64,000 nt of DNA, taken from Branchiostoma floridae (taxonomy: Eukaryota; Chordata; Leptocardii; Amphioxiformes; Branchiostomatidae). A model generated the notes under the pieces. It saw only the letters and a program-made list of their open reading frames with translations. It ran no database searches and was not told where the DNA came from. The stretch lies in contig NC_049982.1 in NCBI RefSeq assembly GCF_000003815.2, positions 3,056,346-3,120,345 of the forward strand, written 5' to 3'. Numbering within the stretch: position 1 is the first letter of the stretch; each line of letters begins with the position of its first letter. Positions 11,501 to 24,204 of this stretch are shown in pieces. The translations under genes were made by a program, and so were the position numbers.

Positions 11501-13772
11501 GACATAAGTAGCAAGGAACCGGCCAATAATGACCCGTAGGATATTGCTGAAACAGTCTTTCAATCCATAAAAACTACCAGTAAGTTTCGGTAGCCGTTAC
11601 TGAGCGGTACTGTTCCTGCAGATGTGGAGTTGTTCCATCCAGCATCCTTAGCTTATCTATCGACCAGCAGCAGGATCACTGTTCAGGTCGGGCAGTTCAG
11701 ACTGGAGAATCCATACCTCTAATTGGCCGGATGTTCGGTGGATGGTTCTTCAGGTAAACCTCACCTGCCCGGCCAGGTGTATCAGGTTCTCCTGATGTTA
11801 GCTAGCGCGGTTATAATTACCTTTTGGAGTGTACAGCTACTACCTCAACATGAACTCCTTCAACTGCAACACGCCATGAGCATCGCAGTTTCAGTCACTT
11901 ATTAATGATTCTTCTGGGTTTTTTTTTTGCATCAACTATAACGTTTTTGTTTCTTAGCTTGAATCTGCCACATGCTTGGTTTCCTTCCTAAATTTTCTGG
12001 ACGTTTTGTCTGTTCGGCGAAAGAAAAAGAAGAAACCCACCAATTTTGTGGGGGCCTTTAACCCTAAATGGTATAGGGATTTGGGGGCGGGGGTTGTAAG
12101 ATTCCGGAAGCTTCCCCCCCCCCCCCCCCCCGTGGGTCTCTGAGATAAAGATGCCGTTGAAAGAATCTTTCAGACTCCCGCCATGGGTTTGTGAGATAAG
12201 GTTGCCTTTTCAGCTCCAGGCACCAGACTTCGCGTTTAGACAGAAGGCCGGAACACTCATCCTACTTCTAACACTGTCATGGGAAGGAGAGGAGCAAAAG
12301 GTTATCTCCACCCCGGGAACGAGAACGGATAAAGGTCAGGGACCTGAGGACTTGCGAGCGCCTCAGGATAATCTCAGTTGTTCGTCTTCGCCATTAACGT
12401 TGTGGGCGGATTCTCAAAGGGTTAACGTTGGCATTCCTGCTGGCAATTCTGTTTCTTTATTACAGGTAAAGTTCCTGTAAGAAAGCCTTGCCTTGCCTTA
12501 TACCGCCGTCTTATCAGTCTCTGCGTTCCTAACCTGACGCGTCTTAAAGCTTGTGACGGAATGCAGTCCTTTCAGAAATTTATAAACTTGTTTCTAATCG
12601 TTTTGAACACGTTGGGTGTGTTTATTCCAGGATTCTAACAATGTAATGCGGCAGGATTTATTACGTTTTTGTACTGGATATGTACTCATCATAAACACAA
12701 ATGTAGCCTCGTTTTCGTGCAGAATCCCGGGAAATCCAACATGGCCGCCGTAACAGAGAAAAGGGCTAATTGTGTTATTGTATCGCCTTCAAACATATGC
12801 AACGTTAATAACAGGTCATTTTTAGCCATAACCAGCGTGTGACAAAAAATAGGGTTGATCATTGGCTAGGAGTCAGTCCACAGTTATAATAACTTTCCCC
12901 CTTCAGTCAAACCTTGGTCAAACCCTTTCGCTGTCAAACTCCCCTGGAATTATAATTATACCTATAGCCAGCGTAGTTAGGCTAGTAGAAGCTAACACTG
13001 TATCAACTCTCTCCTGTAGACATGGGCAGACTTGTTTTTACAAAGACCGGAATACAGTAAAAGTCATACACGTCAACTTCTGTAAGATGTGCAACTTTTT
13101 CTTCTCAGGAGTAGTGACCGTGGCGGAAATGACGTCAGGAGTGGAGACCTGTCCGCCGGATTGGAGACCGGACATGACGTCATGGGCGGAGGGCTGTTAG
13201 CAATGATGGAGTTCGTCCCTCTGGAACCAGACCAGCCCCGCGGCCGAACCATGTGGACTAGCGGACGTCATCAGCGAGCGCGCGCGGGGGCTGCTGGGGC
13301 GCCTGGACTCCGGGAGGACCGCCGAGCGCATGTGGCGCGGGCGAAGCTGGGGGCTGCTGATTGGCTAACCTCCTGGCTGCGGGGCGATGACCGGAAGGAC
13401 AATGCACAAGGTGACGTCAGAGAAAAGATCGATTCGTTCGATAGTGTCCGTAACCTCCGTCGGCGTCGTTATTCCGGTCAAGAGGTCATTACGCGAGGCA
13501 GCGATGGTCGACCGGTCAATCCTCAGAACATCAGTCCAGCGGGCGGCAAAGCTCGGCCGATCAACCCTCGGGCCCTAACAAACCCTTGGGCCCTAATAAA
13601 CCCTCGGGCCCTGATGCACCCTCGGGCCCTCATCCACCCTCGGGCCAAGCGGCAGTCAGCGGAGTACAGACTCATGAGCGAGATCAGAAAACATTTGATG
13701 GCCAGGGAGAGAAAAATCCGTCTGCACTTCCTGCTGAAGAAGCTCTCCAGTCGGTACGGTATTATATACTAG
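8472..13772 (+). CDS. Gene A: PTH-like peptide hormone precursor
   Basis: Two exons, 8472-8548 and 13109-13772, join in phase 2 (AG|G) to give 246 residues. Residues 1-20 (MLSPALTVLLLMVLTGNSAG) form a signal peptide. A long, Arg-rich pro-region follows, with NPRAL repeats just before Lys-Arg and then a 39-residue C-terminal peptide (13653-13769). That peptide aligns without gaps to human PTH(1-34) and matches at E4, L7, M8, K13, H14, L15, E19, R20, L24 and L28; L24-H25 and L27 also recall PTHrP. PTH-family peptides act on class B1 GPCRs after cleavage at a dibasic site, as here. W23 of PTH is Arg. The frame is open for 660 bases and shows G/C third-position bias near its end. The 3' end is uncertain: a donor at 13754 could lead to other exons. 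The family call is mine by eye. Confidence 0.75.
8549..13108 (+). other. Intron 1 of gene A, repeat-rich
   Basis: The 4.6-kb intron contains local duplications at 9.6-11.6 kb, a poly-C run near 12115-12132 and no exon I can support. A GT-rich or coding-like frame at 12151-12480 lacks splice signals and homology. Confidence 0.6.
9610..11640. repeat. Local direct duplications in gene A intron
   Basis: A block at about 10010-10200 (with ccgaaactagtgttgtaaa, ttgcgattctggaggtct and gctgaagctagcac) recurs at about 11310-11490, and a shorter diverged copy is at 9719-9830. A second block (cgtaggatattgctgaaa ... ctgagcggt) occurs at 11215-11290 and 11530-11610. They are diverged, so old. Confidence 0.65.
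13109..13772 (+). CDS. Gene A exon 2: pro-region and PTH-like peptide
   Basis: The acceptor cttctcag gives phase 2 in. The frame includes an Arg-rich region (LRRRRYSGQEV), five hexads of the type NPRALx, then AKR and a peptide starting QSAEYRLMSEIRKHL. TAG is at 13770-13772. If the internal donor at 13754 is used, the exon is 645 bases and phase 2-2, that is, a symmetric cassette. Confidence 0.74.
13563..13646 (+). repeat. In-frame 18-bp coding repeat (NPRAL array)
   Basis: Five units of about 18 bp, aaccctcgggcccta-like, encode INPRAL, TNPWAL, INPRAL, MHPRAL and IHPRA, directly before the Lys-Arg that precedes the PTH-like peptide. Confidence 0.85.
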
Positions 13773-13905
13773 TCAGGAAGAACCAGTTACTTCTCTCGCG
13801 GCGAAGGCATGCAGACAAAAAAAACGAACAGAATAAAAGTATAAAAGTAGACGTCAGCTACAGAGGGACTCGACACATCTCCTGACCTGTTTCGTTATAT
13901 TACAG

Positions 13906-13966
13906 ACAGAGCACAGCATCGACCCTGGAAAATTCAAGACAGACGATTCATCAAGCAATGCTGTAG
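13906..13966 (+). CDS. Possible alternative terminal exon of gene A
   Basis: From the donor at 13754 (phase 2), the acceptor tatattacag at 13896-13905 gives an in-phase frame of 19 codons, QSTASTLENSRQTIHQAML, then TAG at 13964-13966. This would replace YGIIY at the C-terminus. Both ends are possible; only the splice signals and phase support this one. Confidence 0.3.
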
Positions 13967-14090
13967 TATATATTATATAAACCGGCAATTATTTAGTCAG
14001 GATTTAGAAATGAAAAGCAGTAACAAAAGGTGCTCCAAGTCATTTCTTTCTGAAGAATCTCAGATTTTTACGGTATCAAAAATCGGGTAG

Positions 14091-14256
14091 AATGTCCGGG
14101 AGCACAACTGCCTTGTCACTCGAGCAGATGTAGAAGAACAGAGGAAACCTTTAGAAAGAGAGAAACTGCTAGTTCTCCTGCGCCGTGCAGTCAGCTCGGC
14201 CATACGCTGTAACAGACAGGACCCGGTACCCAGCGTCAACCCTGGACTCAATGACC
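14091..14256 (+). CDS. Orphan candidate exon
   Basis: An open frame with a strong donor (gtaagt at 14257) runs from a TAG at 14088-14090, encoding a segment that includes HNCLVTRADVEEQRKPLERE and KLLVLLRRAVSSAIRCNRQD. It is helical and charged like the neighbouring peptides but has no convincing PTH pattern. The acceptor is poor, and phase 0 in does not fit the phase-2 donor of gene A. It may be a relic or not an exon. Confidence 0.25.
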
Positions 14257-17200
14257 GTAAGTCATTTCATGGCCCTCCTGCCTAATTAACTGACCCACCA
14301 ACTTTGATTTGCCATATATTGTTCTTGACTTGCTATATTCCAGAATTTTCAACAAGAACTGGAGCACAACACCCATAAGTTGGTGTCAGACCATACAGAT
14401 ATCACCTAAAGCTCAGTGATATCAAAATATGAATATGATAAGCACAGCTATATTTTATCACTTTTGGGCTCCGGGCGCTAGCCCCAGGAACATATTTGTG
14501 TCACAAATATGGTATCTATGTATTCAGGAATGAGCATTCTACAATATTCAGCCTGTCCCACACTTAGTAGTGTGATTTTAACCGAGATATTCTTTAATAT
14601 GTTCAAAATATTATGAAAAATGGCCTATTTGCAATATTCATGCAAGCCTGACAGGTAACTGGAAAAGGGAACAACCATGGGCCAGGTTGAACATTGAGGT
14701 GCAACATGTGTACTTTCCATACATGTCTTTTGTGACAAATGAAAATATTGCATAAGCTAGCGCTTTTAAGAAAGAAAAAAGATGACAAAATTTCAAGTTT
14801 GGGCTACTATTAGGATGAAATGTGACACGTTTGTTTTGATAAAGGAACAATATGGCCAATTAATTTGTTTACACAACCCCCTGGCAGTAGGGCACCAGGC
14901 TCTCATAGGCGAACAATGGGAATTGTTCACACCTTTACCTGTCAAGGTATATGTGCCAGACACAGCTTGGCTTGGCTTGGCTTGGTTTGACAAACAATAA
15001 ACAAACAGCATTCGAGTATCTGAAGTTACTTTTAAACAAATTTTGGGTTTCCAAATACAACATAGTATACATAATTATTGCAAATACCTATAAAGTTGCT
15101 TTGGCAAATTGATCAAGATACAAAGAACTGGAAATTTAACAAGACAAATTTAGGATACTGTTAACAAAGTACCAACTCAGTAACTTGCAAACAAGAAAAT
15201 ATCCGACGTCTTTGTTTTGAGGAAACATCAATTGGCTACATTCTTGTATGTATTTTGGTGTCTAACATTATTTTAATTAGTGGGTTTAGACAGATTCCAA
15301 AGCTAAACCAATCAAATGCAAGCGGATGCTTTCTCTGGGGAGCTATTTTATCAATACTCAAGCCTGGAGCATTGATGCTAATATGACCTCAAAAATAATT
15401 CCTTTTACTTCTATAAACAGCAGGAAATGGAGACTCAGCTATAGTAGGGCGTGCGTGGGGTAGGGGGTGGGGATTAACGTTATATGAAAGTGGTTACGTA
15501 GCGGTTACTTGTATTTGGGCTTAGTGGAAACCAGACTGTACTACTGGCAGAAAGAAACCTACGAAAGAGGTTGTAACACTTAAAATCTGCCCAATACAGA
15601 CGAAATGATGTAACTTACATATTCTAAGATATTTGCCGACGGTCAGAGTAAAAATCTAGGAGTGACTTTATAATGTACTACATATGAAACAGTTAATCCT
15701 CAATACACATCATGTTGACATTCCCAGACAGTACTGTCTGAAACAACCCGGGGTTCCAGGTAACACTTTACCTGGCTTGGTGGAACCCCTCTAGGGATGT
15801 TTTCACACTGGGTGGGGAGGGGGCAATTAGTCAACAATGGGGTAACTTGGGGTCAAAGGTCGTTGCTATGTGTTGCTAGGGGAGCCGACACCCACTTCGC
15901 TGGGGGTCTCAAGAAATGACTTACAGTCATTGAGGAGATTTGAGCATCATTCTGTAAAACAGTACTGTAGTCTCATAGTCTGATTAAAGACAGCGTCGGA
16001 ACCACGATGTCATGTAGTATTCGGAAGTGCAAGTGTGAAATAAAAATCATCAAGAACAAGTGTTCCAGTCCATGTCTTTCTTAGTGCTCTCCAGTCACTG
16101 AATACAGGGTGTGCCTTACACAAAAAGGGCATCTTGCGGTCCACTGATGAAATGCAGTCTATAAGAGCTAATGCGTCTTATAATTGTAACTTATAAAATG
16201 CCCAACTTCTTAGTTGATTGCCGCGAAGTGATCTAATAAACAAAACAAAATGAAAAAAAAATAATACCAGTAAAATGGTATTATAACCGCTGTTCCTATA
16301 TACTCAATAGATGTCACCAAAATTCTAATTAAGAATTTCGAAAAAGATATGATTGAACCTTGAAATGACTTGATTTCTGAAGAGAAAATATACATAATGG
16401 TAGATGTGTGTCATTGCTGGGTACCAGGAATACCGTCAAGTAACATGAAACACAAAAACACTCAAACAGACACGCGTGTATAGCAACACACATGGTGAGG
16501 CAAACTGGAACACACAAAACCAATTGAAAAGTTTTACCCTCACAAAGAAAAAGCACGTTAGTTAACGTCAGAAGCGCTACGAGAGAAGGAATAGAAAATT
16601 GCTCAAAGAACATGAGAGGCCATAATTCGCCCCTAGGCCTGCCATGCTGGCCATGCTGGAGACCCGTTCTAAAACCCGACGCTGAAGTGGGTTAGTTAGC
16701 CATCCACTTCCGGTCCGCACGGTTCCGGTAAGGACCGGTCTGTGGTGAGTAACGCCTGTTTAACGTCAACATCCTACGAGATAAGTGCCGCCTGGCCAAT
16801 CGAATTTATGACGTCACTTCGACGTAGGTGCCACGTCATATGACGTCGCTGACGGTCGCTAACGCGGTAAAATTGTTGATGTATTAACGTGTAATGTGGG
16901 CTGATCTAATTGTACTGTGAGCTAGGGAGGTTACTCTGAGCATATTGAGAGGATATTATCACTTTGAGTTGCCCATTCATACCGTTTGGAGCCCGGTTTT
17001 ATCCCCACAATACCAGAAAGGACCGCGGCAGGGAAATTAGCTTCCGTTTGTGACTGGGAGACACTGCCGGCGGTATAACAGGATAAAATATCATCTCCGC
17101 AGGACCTACATGGCACTTAAACACGCCAACCGAACATCGCATTTTCCAGTTAGCAATCTGCGTGGTATTCCTAGCAGAAAGTTTGAAGATTATGAACTAG

Positions 17201-17546
17201 AATTAGAATTTTGCAAGGTACCCATGGATGTAGTTGTATAAATAAAACTTATTGGATAGTTGTAAAAGTGACACCAATATGGAAGTCATGAGTGTGGTTA
17301 CCAACTTTGTTGTTGATGTCAGTCTACCACACTAGTGTCACTTTTACCACACCAGTACATGTCTTGAATACAGGAATGAATGCCCTGTTGGCTCTGATAC
17401 TATGTTTTGTTCCTTTAATTCTTGTTACAACATTCATCACAACTTTATGGTGCCTATTTTTTAAAATGTAGCCATCTTGTTTTTTTTCGCCCTATCGCAC
17501 TATTTTTGCAGTCTGCTGAGGATGTCATCCATAAATGTACTTGCTG

Positions 17547-19075
17547 TGGCCTGAGTACGGATAGTTGTGGAAGTGCGAATGGACAAACAAAGATGATATT
17601 TCCATCAGTGAGTGGACTCTGAAGAGACTTTGATTCGTTTTTAAGTGGATTAGAAGCGTTGTTTGTGTGGTAGTAACAAAGTCTAAAGTAAAGATGTGTT
17701 TGTCGTTGTTCCTTTGTGACATTTATGCAGGGATTTACGTAATAAACTCAAGGCGCGCATAATGGACTGGCTAAATATGAAGGGTGTTCGTTCTAAGTCT
17801 TTTATCTTTAATGATTCTGATACTGGTTCTGTGATGCAGACAGCTGATGTCGTGACTGTACGGTGTACAACAATGAGGTTTCTAGTTATCGATATTTGAA
17901 TAGCATAGAATCATATTCCGTATGCACTTAGATAAATCATGTATTGTTCGTCTATCCGTACGTTTACTCATGTGCATGAAAGATTTCATTAGTCGTGGTA
18001 AGTATAAATTTCTTGTAATCTTTTTACGTCTGCTTTATCGCCATGACCTATAGATAGCTTGTAAGAGCATAAAGTACTGTAGATTTAAAGCAGAGGAAAA
18101 CAACAGTAAACGGTTCCAGGATACAGCTGAGCAGTGTGGAGAACATTGTAAGATGGAGACTTTAATTCTTGTGCCAATATTTTTCCCCGGTTTATTTTTA
18201 TGCGAAGTGTTTTCCCTTCGCTCTTCCCCGAAATAACAATTAATTCACGAGAAAAAAAATCCCCGCTTTCCTGTTTGCTACTTTCCTTACGTCAATATTT
18301 TCGGCCTCAGGCCGCGGTTTGTGTTGTATTAACCTACCTTTTAAACTGCTGTAGAGATTGGCACTCAACATGATGGGAATTACATTGTTGCCTTGGGAAT
18401 ATGACGGATCCAACTGTTTGTAACAGTGGCACCAGGTATCATCTGTTGTTACGATCTTTTAAGATTTTGTGCACGGATGTGCACAAAATAAAGCCCTTAC
18501 CAACAAGCTTTCGATCTCTGATCCTTCTCTGGTTGAAATGACCCCAAACCTAAGTCATACATCTTGATACGGATCAGAGGACTGATCGCAAGCTTGTTGG
18601 TAAGCGCTTTGTTTTGTGCACGGATATAAGGTCTTTAAATTGTAACATAATGTTGACTACCGTCAGAGATGAACTTACATTGAAGTATAATGTGTTGTTG
18701 TTGACAAAATAACTACATGGTACTAAATTTGTATTGTATCATTACGGCAGTAGATATCCGTATTGGAGGGAGACCCTGTCAGAAAACTGCACATTGAAGA
18801 TAATGTAAAGCCACATATATAATTGCAATGAAAATGCAGTGAATGAAAAAAAAAAACACACGATGGGAGACCAAATTTTTCATTTGTCGTTGAAATAAGT
18901 CCAAGATTAATCACAGATCATTCCAAACTTGCCAGACGACCAGTGAGCTGTCTGTCACATTTGGACGGCCCACTCTACACAGTGTAATCTATGACTATCC
19001 TCTTCGCTTTAATACTACCATTTATAAGGCGACAATGCCGGATACATATCGCCTACAGTACACAGGGTGACGGAA
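17547..19075 (+). repeat. Inverted repeat arm 1, about 1.5 kb
   Basis: The reverse complement of this block occurs at about 30088-31605 with only scattered differences (for example ggtaaacggttccaggatac-like and tgccaatatttttccccgg stretches). Inside is a foldback at about 18470-18620 with stem aagcttgttggtaagcgctt. It is probably a non-autonomous transposon family. Ends are approximate. Confidence 0.8.
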
Positions 19076-19228
19076 GCACCTGGAGTCCGTATCATAACGA
19101 TACTATGATTATAACCAAGACAATATTCCAACTCTAAATGACAATTTTTGTTTAATTTAATACATAACGAATCCTGGAGAGGCAGTGTTTGTCTGAACCT
19201 CAGTGATGTCATGATGATTGCACTACAC

Positions 19229-19398
19229 GACGTACCGCGCAGGTATCCGGTGGACAGATGACACCTGCGACACGCCGCCACCGGCACGTACGCTTCTCTT
19301 CAGGTGACGACAGGACGTACCGCGCAGGTGTCCGGTGGAGAGATGACACCTGCGACACGCCGCCACCGACACGTACGCTTCTCTTCGGGTGACTACAA
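19229..19398. repeat. 85-bp tandem duplication
   Basis: Two copies of a unit starting gacgtaccgcgcaggt and ending near ttctcttc, differing at a few bases. Confidence 0.8.
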
Positions 19399-20105
19399 AC
19401 GCTCCGCGATTGAAAGTGGCGTCGTGTTGGCGTGACGGTTTTGACCCAGAACCCAGAGGTCTTAGATTAGGGGGGGACATTAGTACAAACTTTTTGAAAT
19501 ACGCATCCTAAAATATGGAGATGGTTTATCTAAACACAGAAATCACAAAAATTAGGCAATTGTAAAACTCTAACCCCCCCTGTACATACCCCCTGAAGTT
19601 TGGATACCCCCCTCGCCATGTACTTGTGTGACGTTGCTAAGGTCTGCAAGCACTGACTGCATTATTTCAGTTCTTTTTGCACATTTTGTGTAATTAAATG
19701 ATACATTACACTCCAATATACCTTTCTATCAGCTTTTTGCTTAATATTCTTGGTTGCCATGGCAACAGGGCAGCAAGTATTGGGGCGAATTTCCATTATT
19801 TGGCCAAAAACAGGGAAGTCACGGTAGGGCAGTAATTCGACAAGTGCTCAGAATAATAAAGAGGACCCAAATCAACTACAGAGTGTCTTTAGCTTCACAA
19901 GAATAGTGGTAAAATTTTAAGAAACTCGATGCCAAGGAATTGGGCAACTTCCAAAAGAAACATTGTTTCAAGGTTAGAAAAACACAGTTTTTTACCAAGC
20001 TTAAAACCAGTGTTTTCGTATATGTGTCGTCAAGTATGGACAGAAAAGCAACAGTTGACTGTTCTCTCTACTACTAGGCTCTCTTGTACATGTACATACT
20101 ATATC

Positions 20106-20467
20106 CAAGGCTCGAAAAACTTTTTCTGCATACCTGCACTGGTGCAGGTAACATTGAAAATAGCCTGCACCAAACAAATTTAACCTGTACCACTCTGAAT
20201 TTTGGAAGTATAGTTCATACTAAAATTGTTCAGGAACCATTGCTATTTTTTCTTTCCTACAGAATATTACTTGATATAGGTGGTAGTAGTAACATTCAAT
20301 CCAGCTAATAACAATCCCAGTACACCTACATCATATGACGTTTATGTATAAAACCTAGTATTTGGGACCAGTGCAGGTTAGGTGCAGGTAGACATCAAAA
20401 ATACCTGCACAGCTCCAATTTTACCTGCACTAACCTGCATATTAAGCAGGTAGTATTTCGAGCCCTG
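20106..20467. mobile_element. MITE with CARGGCTCGAAA ends
   Basis: The ends caaggctcgaaa and tttcgagccctg are inverted repeats, and the interior repeats acctgcac and its complement. ATATC flanks both sides (20101-20105 and 20468-20472), a likely target duplication. The ends resemble those of hAT-type elements, but a 5-bp duplication is short for hAT. Confidence 0.65.
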
Positions 20468-20586
20468 ATATCTCTCATTGTAAGCAAGATGCCTGCGAAA
20501 CTGAATTTCAACAATGTTTTATTGGTACATCTATTTACAACAGAATCAAAAGAACCATAGTCAAATTTATACTCATGGAACCGTGT

Positions 20587-21191
20587 NNNNNNNNNNNNNN
20601 NNNNNNNNNNNNNNNNNNNNNNNNNNNNNNNNNNNNNNNNNNNNNNNNNNNNNNNNNNNNNNNNNNNNNNNNNNNNNNNNNNNNNNNNNNNNNNNNNNNN
20701 NNNNNNNNNNNNNNNNNNNNNNNNNNNNNNNNNNNNNNNNNNNNNNNNNNNNNNNNNNNNNNNNNNNNNNNNNNNNNNNNNNNNNNNNNNNNNNNNNNNN
20801 NNNNNNNNNNNNNNNNNNNNNNNNNNNNNNNNNNNNNNNNNNNNNNNNNNNNNNNNNNNNNNNNNNNNNNNNNNNNNNNNNNNNNNNNNNNNNNNNNNNN
20901 NNNNNNNNNNNNNNNNNNNNNNNNNNNNNNNNNNNNNNNNNNNNNNNNNNNNNNNNNNNNNNNNNNNNNNNNNNNNNNNNNNNNNNNNNNNNNNNNNNNN
21001 NNNNNNNNNNNNNNNNNNNNNNNNNNNNNNNNNNNNNNNNNNNNNNNNNNNNNNNNNNNNNNNNNNNNNNNNNNNNNNNNNNNNNNNNNNNNNNNNNNNN
21101 NNNNNNNNNNNNNNNNNNNNNNNNNNNNNNNNNNNNNNNNNNNNNNNNNNNNNNNNNNNNNNNNNNNNNNNNNNNNNNNNNNNNNNNNNNN
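20587..21191. other. Assembly gap
   Basis: 605 Ns inside the TIR-bounded element. Confidence 0.99.
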
Positions 21192-24100
21192 TACATGCAT
21201 AATTATTTATTCTGTCTTAGGATAAAACATAAGTTACATGTAAGTTAGTAACTACAGGGGGCCTAATAGTGGTGAGTAAACGGTACAGGAAATTCAGGTT
21301 CATGCAGGTCTGGTTCAGGTCCAGAGGTCCGGACCTGAACCTGGACCTGATTCAGTATGTGAAAACTTGTGATACTCAAAACAATGGCCCGTTTCGATAC
21401 AAAAAAATCTGCTTTGCAGAGTATTTGAGTACCACTGGCGTTTTAAAATCCTACAAGGCTAACTGCCTCTGTGAGATTGAGTGTAAAAATTGGTAGAAAT
21501 GACTACAGACTATACTATAATGTACCTGTAGCCCGTTTTGTCCAATTTTGAGTTTGGATCAGTCCATTTTTGCCATTGGGGTTATTTGGAAGAGTCCATA
21601 TTTGCATGGGAAATACATTTGGAGGTTCAGATATCCACAATGATCTCTCCTGAAGTCAAATATTCTGCCAAGGATGCCAAAGTACAATTTCTAAGGCATT
21701 AAGCGTGTTTGGTAGTATAGCGTTATACTAGTTTAGTACATTGTCAACTTAAAAACTTCAGGGGGCATGTACAGGGGGGTTAGCAATTAAAGATTTACAA
21801 AATTTTTACATTTTCATATTCATATGGACCGTCTCCATATTTCTAGGGGCGTATTTCATCAAAAACTGCATTTTTGCAAAATAGTGTCCCCCCCTACTTA
21901 GATTTGAATCCTCTGACATGCCACCGCCGCTGTGCTCTTTGAAAGAGCCACTTCCACAAGACTCTTTACTCAATCCAACAAAAATAAACTATTAAGCTCG
22001 CCCATCAGGCGTCGCTAAAATGAATCAATTCAGCCGCGGCTGCCATTTCTGGACTTGTATTATGCAATAAACCTGCAATAATAGCTGCCTTCGATTATGG
22101 GGATAAAAGGCGGTTGGCTCCCCTTTCTCTTACTGTGCCCTAGACACGGTGGGGAACAAACCACGGCCTCAAAAAAGCCATGATTGAATTTCCCTTATAC
22201 AGTTTATTGCCCCGTGTATGTTGCACTGTTTGAATGAGTGAGACTTAATTGCATCGCCACATTGTCTCAGCCCCCCCAAACGATCAAAGGCAGTTATAGA
22301 ATTGGCGCTTTTCCTACTCCCACTTTCCGTGATTGCGAACTGATTCCTGACGACAGGAGACAGATGTAGAAGTGTCTGTATCTGTAGGATTTGGACGTCA
22401 TACATGAGATACAGCTCTAGACAGAACCATGATTAACCACATATGCTACTCCGGCGGTCCCCGGGGATCGGGCAGCTATAGCTCACGGACTTAGGAACCC
22501 ATAAAGCACTAAAGCAGCTTCCTGTCGGCACATGAACCTCATTCAACTGACGTTCCCACCGACTCCACTGCGGCTGAATGGATGACCCAATTCGGCCTGA
22601 CTAAGAGGAAGAAATTACCGGTGGAGGCAGATCCCCACTGTATCTGACTGCAGTCCAGCTTTTGTAAACAGCAGTCTACTGTGTCTGGTAAAAACGCTGA
22701 TACAAATTTAGAGCAAGACCCGTGAGATGGGTTTGGTCTATGGGTTTTTCTTGACACTCTCTAATCCGGTGCAAATGTAACCCAAATCCAGTGCAAAATC
22801 TAACTATGAAGCTAATATTACCCTGCTGTTAAGTAGCTGGTATCGATCATAAAAGCGGCTCTGCCTACAGTCCGTTAGCTGATGTTGCACCATAGCTAAC
22901 GTGCCCTGCTAAGTAGAGGGTGTTGTACCACACCCAACTTGCCCTGTTAAGGTTGACTCTCACTGCACTTGGGACACTGGTGCGGCACTGCGGGGTTCGT
23001 TCACTGCGGCACTATTTTGTTGCTTTCGCAATGTTTTGTGATTTAGATATTGCGTGATACGTAAAAGTATAACTTAGAAGACAACAAAATACACAAAACG
23101 GAAGAAAATTTGTTCTTTATCGCTGAAATTCGTTGAGTCATCTACGAACTCCTCAGTGACGCACCGGTGCCCCAAGTGCACTGAGAGTCCACCTTTAGGT
23201 AGCTGCTGTTGCACCTTAGCACCTCGTGCCTACGTGGCAATGGCAGCGTACGCAGCGCGGCTGAAACAGTAGAAACCGCGCGGGGTAAAACCTGGACTTT
23301 GATGAGCAACAGCAGCAAAGCGTTACCGAGCACCCTGCAGAACCCATTTACCAGATTAGTGTTTGATCATTCACCACGCGGCAGTGCGTTAGAAGGATCA
23401 CGTAGATGTAGGGGGATGTCATCCGCTAAGTACAATCATCTGGACCTGTTTATTGTCACCTCCATCCGGACGTGTGCTGTCCAAAAATCCGTAAACAGCA
23501 GATCAGAGACGTCACCTTTGTTTGACATTAAGGGCGTCTGTAAATCCCCTGTTTCATCTTGCATCATTGATGATGCAAAGAAGTTTCTTTAGTAATACCA
23601 TCCATGTTTTATTGACATCAATAACATGTCTTTTCTACCAAAACCACATGTTTGGAAGGTGTGAAATTTAAAATGTATTTCTTTTGACATCATTCCTCCT
23701 CTACATTTCATCAGCATCACTTTATTTATGTATAGTAATATTCACCTTTAACCAACTTATATATATGTATAAGTATGAAATGCCCATAATGTTTGCTAAT
23801 GAATCACGGTATCTTCACTGAGACATGCGAATCAGGCCCAAAGATTGGTGCATAAGCGCCAGAGAGGTCGAGTCAATAAATAATGGTTTCCACTCCTCAT
23901 GGATATTATATGTACATGATATATTTTCCCTGAACATTCGGGCCTTTATCATAACGAAGTAGCCGACCATTTGGCTGGAACGCCGTCAAGAGAAGAAGAA
24001 TCAGGCCCTTCAAGAACGTAATCCCCCATTTGGGCCTACTGCCTGGTATTATGCAGTTCTTCCAGGTGATTTAGAGAGTGAAATTTGAGAACTGTTGCTG

Positions 24101-24204
24101 TGTTGTATCGACTTTGACTAAGCTCTTAAGTGCTACACCAAACGGCAACTGTGAATAAATGGGAATAAATGGGTCATACTGAACACATGAATTTACTAGA
24201 CCGA

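Larger units (their letters stand above)
19466..21896. mobile_element. DNA-transposon-like element with long inverted ends
   Basis: The left end ttaggggggacat-type sequence and about 150 bases inward (ccccccctgtacataccccc) reappear inverted at 21745-21896 (gggggcatgtacagggggg, gtgtccccccctact). The interior is non-coding as far as visible and contains a gap and a nested MITE. Superfamily not recognised. Confidence 0.55.

Noticed and set aside
13109-13340. A different frame in gene A exon 2 reading CPPDWRPDMTSWAEGC
   Set aside because: It hits two stops at once (TAG, TGA near 13198-13206) and does not fit the phase of exon 1; the chosen frame is open to the PTH-like peptide.
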